Shown here piece after piece: positions 7,277 through 11,277 of a stretch of 11,277 nt of DNA. Positions within the stretch are counted from its first letter, which is position 1; every line of letters begins with the position of its first letter. The position numbers and the translations under genes are program-made. The notes below the pieces were generated by a model. That model made no database searches, was not told where the DNA came from, and was given only the letters and a program-made list of their open reading frames with translations. The stretch covers positions 1 through 11,277 of the forward strand of contig CAKRON010000080.1 of the NCBI GenBank assembly GCA_934373455.1. The letters run 5' to 3'. The stretch is from an uncultured Marvinbryantia sp. (GTDB lineage: Bacteria; Bacillota; Clostridia; Lachnospirales; Lachnospiraceae).

Positions 7277-9104
7277 ATACATCCTCTCCTTCCATTTGTT
7301 TTGGAATCGGCAGCCAGAAAGTGAATTCTGTTCCCTTTCCTTCTTCTGACTCCATCTCAATGTTTAGATTTTCGCCATAATAGATCCTCAACCTGCTGAC
7401 TGCATTACGGATTCCAATTCCAGTTCCATTCAGTTCTAATGGATGCTTTTCTTTTACAATTTTTTGTATTGCATCATACGCCTCCTTTTTCATACCACAT
7501 CCGTTATCCCTTACCCTCAGTTTCAACCATTGGTCGGATATTTCTCCATCTATTCGGATATTTCCTCCCTGCTCCCGTCCTTCAAATCCATGTATAATCG
7601 AGTTTTCAATAAACGGCTGTAAAAAGAGCTTACAGCATGGCCATTCCCCATATTCTTCCGGATATGATATTTCATAATCAAATACATCCATCAATCGGAA
7701 TTTCTGAAGATACAGATACTGTTCCACCCAGTCAATTTCCTGTCTTATCGTGACATTCACCAGTTTTTTTGAGAACGTATACGACAGCATATGGGACAAT
7801 CGTGTCAGGAGAAGTGCGACTTCTTCGTCTCCGTTTTCAGCCGCATCATAATTTATCGCCGTTAATGTATTACACAGGAAATGTGAATTAATCTGTGCTG
7901 CCAGTGCCTCCATCTCAGCCCTGTTTTTCTGTTCCATTGACCGTGTTTTTTCTTTATAATACCTTTCTATTTCTCTTTGCTGCTCTTCCAGTTCATCCAC
8001 CATTTCATTATAATGAGAAGCCAGCTGCCAGAGTTCATGTGTTCCCCTTACCTGTACCTTGGTCAGATTCCGATTCAATTCCAGTTTTTCCATTGCCCCT
8101 CTAATTTCTCCAATTGGTCGCAATATAGATCTTATGGATATATTCCAGAAAAGGCCGCACAATAAAAGCAATACCATATATACTACAATACTTCTGTGAT
8201 AGAGATGGTCTACTTCACTTCTCATTTCCTCTATATCTATTGCTATATATACTTTCCAGCCAAAATAATCCAGTTCCTGCTCAATCACCTTCATTCCAGG
8301 CTCATTTTGATGATATTCTTCTGTATCCTTCCCCACATATTCATTTTTTTCATGAAAAATGATCATGTTGTCTGCATCCGCAAGATAAGCACTTGCCACA
8401 TGTTTTTGCCCCGTATTTAAAGACTTGCTCGTTTCAAATACATGATCCAAAACATAGGTAATCACTACTACATTTCTGGCATTCGGCCAGGTGTAATTTT
8501 TACCAAGCAATGGTACCGCCACATGAAAAAGAGACATATTTGCCATACTTGGATGATGGTCCGGATAGGTAGCTGCAAAATAACGAATATTTTCCTGCCC
8601 GGATATGGAATTCTGTACTTTTTTATAGAGTTCATCCAAAATATCCATTTTTTCTCCAGTCCACAACTGTGGATAGGCTCCACCTGCCCAGTATCGGCCA
8701 TACTCCAGCAACTTTCCATTCTCTGTTACAATCGTGGCTACTGCTATGTTCTCCGCATAATATGCTATGGAATGTAATTCCTGTTTCAAAGCGATCATGT
8801 TTCTTGCCTGCTGCTTTTCCTGCTGCATAGCCGCATCTACCAACGTATAAAGCTGATTATCAATTGCAATCCGACAGCTTGTATTCACAATATCACTCAG
8901 GGAATCATTCAAATTCGATGCCGATGCATCCATTACGGCTTCTTCCATATTGACAGTCTCTTTCATCAAATATGCAAAATATTTATTCTTTACATAAAAC
9001 TGAAGAATTAATCCTACAACCAGAAGCAGTACCATAACCATTGCTGTAACTGGTACACTGATATGAGATTTTGCGTAATTGTATATTTTTTGTATGTTTT
9101 TCAC
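7257..9104 (-). CDS. Sensor histidine kinase, LytS/YesM type
   Basis: A membrane sensor of about 615 residues. TM1 lies near 17-38, an extracellular sensing region of about 265 residues follows, TM2 is near 305-323, then a HAMP-like linker (about 324-374), a coiled coil, and the His_kinase domain (PF06580 type) with H408 in AAQINSHFLCNTL. The ATPase domain has the N box FIENSIIHGF (about 499-508), DNGCGM (533-538) and GTGIGIRNA (560-568). Family members normally read QINPHFLYNTL; here Pro and Tyr are replaced by Ser and Cys, while the phosphoacceptor His and Phe remain. The start is uncertain: the frame is open to 9167, but the promoter at 9139-9147 makes that start unlikely. GTG at 9102-9104 is chosen for a usual short N-terminus; ATG at 9126-9128 would be almost leaderless. 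It phosphorylates the overlapping response regulator and probably senses an extracellular sugar or the loaded binding protein. Confidence 0.92.
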   Translation of the reverse strand: MKNIQKIYNYAKSHISVPVTAMVMVLLLVVGLILQFYVKNKYFAYLMKETVNMEEAVMDASASNLNDSLSDIVNTSCRIAIDNQLYTLVDAAMQQEKQQARNMIALKQELHSIAYYAENIAVATIVTENGKLLEYGRYWAGGAYPQLWTGEKMDILDELYKKVQNSISGQENIRYFAATYPDHHPSMANMSLFHVAVPLLGKNYTWPNARNVVVITYVLDHVFETSKSLNTGQKHVASAYLADADNMIIFHEKNEYVGKDTEEYHQNEPGMKVIEQELDYFGWKVYIAIDIEEMRSEVDHLYHRSIVVYMVLLLLCGLFWNISIRSILRPIGEIRGAMEKLELNRNLTKVQVRGTHELWQLASHYNEMVDELEEQQREIERYYKEKTRSMEQKNRAEMEALAAQINSHFLCNTLTAINYDAAENGDEEVALLLTRLSHMLSYTFSKKLVNVTIRQEIDWVEQYLYLQKFRLMDVFDYEISYPEEYGEWPCCKLFLQPFIENSIIHGFEGREQGGNIRIDGEISDQWLKLRVRDNGCGMKKEAYDAIQKIVKEKHPLELNGTGIGIRNAVSRLRIYYGENLNIEMESEEGKGTEFTFWLPIPKQMEGEDVYENHCC

Positions 9105-9138
9105 TTCTCTTACTTCTCTTTCCGTCATTATGTATATT

Positions 9139-9167
9139 ATTATATCATTTTTGTTTGCATTTTGCAC
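9139..9167 (-). promoter_or_regulatory. Promoter of the kinase-regulator operon
   Basis: On the minus strand a perfect TATAAT (9139-9144) is preceded by TGA (9145-9147), giving an extended -10. The -35 at 17-base spacing (GTGCAA, 9162-9167) is a weak match, as is common with extended -10 promoters. It lies 35 bases upstream of the preferred kinase start and downstream of the permease terminator at 9189-9220, so the kinase genes form their own transcript. Confidence 0.65.
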
Positions 9168-9188
9168 ACTTTACTTAATTCTGCCATC

Positions 9189-9220
9189 AAAAACGGGTGC
9201 TTATTTCCGCACCCGTTTTT
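9189..9220 (-). terminator. Bidirectional intrinsic terminator after the SsuC-like permease
   Basis: AAAAACGGGTGC (9189-9200) pairs with GCACCCGTTTTT (9209-9220) around an eight-base loop. On the minus strand it ends in a T-run and its first arm encodes the last residues (KRVRK) of the permease, whose TAA falls in the loop. The symmetrical T-run means it could also act on the plus strand. It separates the decayed transporter locus from the kinase promoter. Confidence 0.85.
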
Positions 9221-10028
9221 CTACCATACTTAAAATTCCATACAATACCATGACGATGACGCACAATATCAATATCCCCATGATCAGACGAGTTAACTGA
9301 AAAACCTGACTGCTATAGATGATCAGGTACCCAAGACCTCTTCTTGCTCCCATAAATTCTCCGATGATGACTCCTACCAGGCATAATCCGATGTCTACCT
9401 TCATAATACTGATGATAGAAGGGATGTTGCTTGGCAGTACCACTTTAGTCAGTACATGGTGTTTTTTCCCGCCAAGGGTATAGATCAGTCTGGCTTTTTC
9501 ACTGCCAGATTCTTTGAAACCGGTATACAGATTCATCACCGTTCCGAAGATCGCTACCGACATTCCTGCTACAATAATCGTTTTCTGGTTGGCTCCCAGC
9601 CAGACAATCAGAAGGGGCGCCAGCACCGACTTTGGCAGACTGTTCAGCACTACCAGAAATGGTTCGGTGATTTCTGCTGCACTGTCACTGCACCATAATA
9701 GTACCGCTGTCAGTATCCCAACTAACACAGTCAGAATAAAACTTATCAGAGTCTCATAAAGTGTAGCTGCAGTATGCATCCACAAACTGCCATCCAAGGC
9801 CATATCCGTCATCGTTTTCCAGATCCTCGTCGGACTGCTGAAAATGAATCCATCGATCCATCCTGCCCAGACAGCCAGTTCCCATAAAAAGAAAAAGGCA
9901 ACTATGATACTGATCCTCATTGCCTTCACGAACTTCTTATGTTGTCTCTGCTGCTTTAAATATGCCATCTGCGCCTCAGATACCTGACTGGTATCCGAAG
10001 CGACACTCATTTTTCTTCTTACTGACAT
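9201..10028 (-). CDS. ABC transporter permease, SsuC/TauC (NitT/TauT) type
   Basis: A 275-residue membrane protein. A basic, polar N-terminus of about 37 residues precedes TM1 (about 38-56), the FSSPTRIWKTM segment (about 63-73) characteristic of SsuC/TauC-type permeases, four or five further membrane segments, and the ATPase-docking EAA-like loop at about 178-204 (EKARLIYTLGG...VVLPSNIPSI). Family members import nitrate, sulfonates, taurine or pyrimidine and thiamine precursors with an ATPase and a periplasmic-type binding protein; the substrate here cannot be told. The gene itself looks intact. Its ATG overlaps by ten bases the end of a gene for the matching ATPase, of which only a C-terminal stub remains (10019-10156), and no binding-protein gene is present. 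It is therefore probably an orphan of a disrupted operon without its original promoter. Family call is secure; function in the cell is doubtful. Confidence 0.88.
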   Translation of the reverse strand: MSVRRKMSVASDTSQVSEAQMAYLKQQRQHKKFVKAMRISIIVAFFFLWELAVWAGWIDGFIFSSPTRIWKTMTDMALDGSLWMHTAATLYETLISFILTVLVGILTAVLLWCSDSAAEITEPFLVVLNSLPKSVLAPLLIVWLGANQKTIIVAGMSVAIFGTVMNLYTGFKESGSEKARLIYTLGGKKHHVLTKVVLPSNIPSIISIMKVDIGLCLVGVIIGEFMGARRGLGYLIIYSSQVFQLTRLIMGILILCVIVMVLYGILSMVEKRVRK

Positions 10029-10156
10029 TGCAGCACCTCCCAGATCTCATTGAAATATTCCTTGAATCCCGCCATATTTCTTGCTTTCATAGGAGTCCGC
10101 TGTTCCATCTCAAAGGTAGTCTCTACTTCCTTTAACACCGTTGCCGGGCGTTTGGG
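10019..10156 (-). pseudogene. C-terminal stub of an SsuB/TauB-type ABC ATPase
   Basis: Read on the minus strand, the frame ending in TAA at 10019-10021 encodes 45 residues beginning PKRPATVLKEVETTF and ending FKEYFNEIWEVLQCQ. This matches the tail of NitT/TauT-type ATP-binding subunits: the S-x-R-P-A-x-V/I segment just after the H-loop, then the variable C-terminus. Walker A, the signature motif, Walker B and the H-loop are all missing. An in-frame TAG occurs directly before the stub (10157-10159) and sequence upstream of it bears no resemblance to the family, so the gene was cut at about 10157. The ten-base overlap with the permease start shows these were operon partners. The identification rests on a short but characteristic tail. 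Confidence 0.7.
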
Positions 10157-10200
10157 CTAATCCTTATATGGATAACATGGCTTTGTATAAAAGAAAATGA
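10157..10200 (+). pseudogene. Possible 3' tail of an unknown plus-strand gene
   Basis: Starting right at the junction where the ATPase stub ends, a plus-strand frame reads ANPYMDNMALYKRK and stops at TGA (10198-10200). A strong plus-strand terminator follows 14 bases later, but no complete plus-strand gene precedes it. This spacing is normal for a gene end, so this may be the last codons of a gene from the invading DNA whose remainder was lost. The fragment is too short to identify, and the open frame could be chance. Confidence 0.2.
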
Positions 10201-10214
10201 CAGAAAGAATTTTG

Positions 10215-10254
10215 GAGACCTTTCACAAAGAAATTTGTGAGGGTCTCTTTTTTT
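10215..10254 (+). terminator. Strong intrinsic terminator, plus strand
   Basis: GAGACC (10215-10220) pairs with GGTCTC (10242-10247), and TCACAAA pairs with TTTGTGA inside it around a GAAA loop; seven T residues follow (10248-10254). The stem is not followed by T residues on the minus strand. No intact plus-strand gene lies upstream in the window, so it is either the remnant of a lost gene's end or an insulator ahead of the gene at 10344. Confidence 0.85.
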
Positions 10255-10343
10255 GCTTTTTCATTCTGACATATTAAGAGCGAAATCGAATATGGCAGAC
10301 AGGAAGACAACTTGTTATGCCGAATAAAAAGGAGGATTTGAAA

Positions 10344-11174
10344 ATGATTATCCAGAGTGGAAAATTACTGGAACGTTACCAGTGTGGAAAGATGCGCAGC
10401 CATGAAAAAACCATGGCTATGCTTAATCGAGGAAAAAAATTATCTTTGGTATACGAAAAAGCATCGTACATCAAGGATACAGTTAAGAAAGGAGTCCTGT
10501 TTGGAGAAAAGGTTTCTGTTAGTGAAATGCAGAAGAAATTTTTGGACTTCGGATACCCAACAGAGGAAACAGCTTTTCGAAATGCTGCAGACGCATACCG
10601 GCAGATTTATCGTTATGTGAACTCTGAGCAGAGAAAGCCTCAAAAGGCTTCTGCGAAAACAGTCTATCCTTATGGCCTGTTTGGAGTAGAAGTAAGACCG
10701 GATTTTGTTTTCTTCGGATATAAGGAATTCGGACATTTCTACGTGGATGAAAAAGGAAGAAAGAAGACATATTTTACGACAGAACCATATCTGGAAGTTG
10801 TGATATTAAGATGCGGGCTTCCAGATGTAACAGCACGAGGAAACAAAAACGACCATTGTGCAGCAAAGAGAAAGGAATTATACGCAATGCTTTGCTATGG
10901 CATGGAATACGCTAAAGAAAATGGTATGGTTGCACAAAATCTTCAGGTCGAAGCCAGCTACTATTTCCTTAGAAAAAAATCTGACAATTATAAAGAGATG
11001 GAATTTGATCCAGATTTCTTTGAGGGAAAAGGAGGAGGCAATATTATATCTATCCATGACTATTATCATGATAATACGTCATTGTCTGAAATAGACACGG
11101 TCTACAAGCCTCAGTTTGAACGCAATGTCATCAACTTAATACTAAAGTGTATAGGTACCTTGACAACTAAATAA
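10344..11174 (+). CDS. Possible PD-(D/E)XK-type nuclease, probably 3'-truncated
   Basis: The predicted protein has 276 residues, no signal peptide and no membrane segments. I do not recognise a named family with certainty. The middle resembles RecB/Cas4-like PD-(D/E)XK nucleases: VRPDFVFF (about 117-124) could hold the PD aspartate, YLEVVILRCGLPDV (149-162) would be the next core strand but has E-V-V instead of E-x-K, and AAKRKELYAMLCYGMEYA (173-190) resembles the motif IV helix. Such proteins often have a C-terminal cysteine cluster for an iron-sulfur centre; none is present here. The last residues (NVINL...GTLTTK) come from the repeat shared with the left edge, so the original C-terminus has probably been replaced. 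ATG 10344 is preferred over 10317 because AAAAAGGAGG lies eight bases before it. The preceding terminator and opposite orientation separate it from the transporter genes. It looks like accessory or mobile-element cargo. Confidence 0.5.
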   Translation: MIIQSGKLLERYQCGKMRSHEKTMAMLNRGKKLSLVYEKASYIKDTVKKGVLFGEKVSVSEMQKKFLDFGYPTEETAFRNAADAYRQIYRYVNSEQRKPQKASAKTVYPYGLFGVEVRPDFVFFGYKEFGHFYVDEKGRKKTYFTTEPYLEVVILRCGLPDVTARGNKNDHCAAKRKELYAMLCYGMEYAKENGMVAQNLQVEASYYFLRKKSDNYKEMEFDPDFFEGKGGGNIISIHDYYHDNTSLSEIDTVYKPQFERNVINLILKCIGTLTTK

Positions 11175-11184
11175 TGAACAAAAT
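11123..11184 (+). repeat. Right copy of the bipartite inverted repeat
   Basis: This is the counterpart of 25-77 in opposite orientation: 11123-11139 matches 17 of 17 bases and 11152-11184 matches 31 of 33, with a 12-base gap where the left copy has 3. It encodes the last 16 codons of the gene ending at 11174, in the same frame as the left copy (NVINL and GTL-TK-stop are common to both). It contains the BoxA-like ACCTTGACAACTAAATA and points out of the window towards the next gene. Confidence 0.85.
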
Positions 11185-11260
11185 TTATATGGCTAAAATT
11201 ACATTTTAGGAGTATACTAAATAAAACATACAACCAAAATGTCATATGCCATGTAATAAA

Positions 11261-11277
11261 TATGAGGTGAGATGCTG
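11261..11277 (+). CDS. Start of a gene running off the right edge
   Basis: GAGGTGAG followed by ATG CTG (ATG at 11272-11274) looks like a ribosome site and start codon, though the spacing is short. The roughly 97 bases between the preceding stop and this ATG hold the end of the repeat and a possible -10 (TATACT, 11213-11218) without a good -35. Only two codons are visible, so nothing can be said of the product. Confidence 0.3.

Noticed and set aside
7277..7360. Upstream extension of the response-regulator frame to 7360
   Set aside because: The extra residues are kinase codons read in another frame; receiver domains start directly with the MRIIVAEDE strand, and a ribosome site fits the ATG at 7274-7276.
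9105..9167. Upstream start of the sensor kinase at 9167
   Set aside because: The extended -10 promoter (9139-9147) lies inside this stretch, so an mRNA starting near 9131 would not contain that start codon.
10440..10770. Minus-strand open frames opposite the nuclease-like gene
   Set aside because: No family resemblance and no ribosome sites; the plus-strand frame has a strong ribosome site and protein-like composition.
1..11277. CRISPR array, tRNA or rRNA gene, complete insertion sequence or riboswitch
   Set aside because: No short regularly spaced repeats, no cloverleaf or rRNA stretches, no transposase or integrase gene, and no riboswitch-like leader were recognised; the BoxA-like word alone is not an rRNA operon.

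Overview
The window looks like a chromosomal segment from a gut-type clostridium, most likely a member of the Lachnospiraceae. The reasons are low GC with AT-rich spacers, strong AGGAGG ribosome binding sites, frequent GTG/TTG starts, a YesM/YesN-style two-component system next to a CUT1 sugar transporter, and clostridial accessory proteins at both edges. This is inferred from gene content; no rRNA or taxonomic marker is present.

Positions 480 to 9104 hold one coherent carbohydrate-use locus, all on the minus strand. In transcription order (right to left) it encodes a LytS/YesM-type sensor kinase, an AraC-type response regulator, a secreted sugar-binding protein, two CUT1 permeases (MalF-like and MalG-like), a cytoplasmic GH31 alpha-xylosidase-type enzyme and a small DUF624/YesL membrane protein, ending in a strong terminator. 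The kinase would sense an extracellular sugar signal, and the regulator would activate the transporter promoter near 6431-6459. The transporter, energised by a shared MsmX-type ATPase encoded elsewhere, would import an alpha-xyloside or alpha-glucoside oligosaccharide for the GH31 enzyme to trim.

Right of this lies a decayed second locus on the minus strand: a complete SsuC/TauC-type permease (9201-10028) and only the last 45 codons of its ATPase. The ATPase is cut off at about 10157, where different DNA begins: a possible gene tail, a strong plus-strand terminator, and a plus-strand gene for a possible PD-(D/E)XK-type nuclease (10344-11174). At the far left edge is a minus-strand DUF3990 gene (35-343).

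The most unusual structure is at the two edges. The same bipartite sequence (17 bp plus 33 bp) occurs at 25-77 and, in opposite orientation, at 11123-11184. Each copy sits at the 3' end of an outward-reading gene and supplies its last codons in the same frame (tail NVINL...GTL-TK-stop). Both host proteins appear to lose their normal C-terminus there. This suggests a dispersed mobile or recombination element that caps truncated genes, or an inverted-repeat pair able to flip the 11 kb between them. The element's core resembles the BoxA-like antitermination sequence of Gram-positive rRNA spacers.
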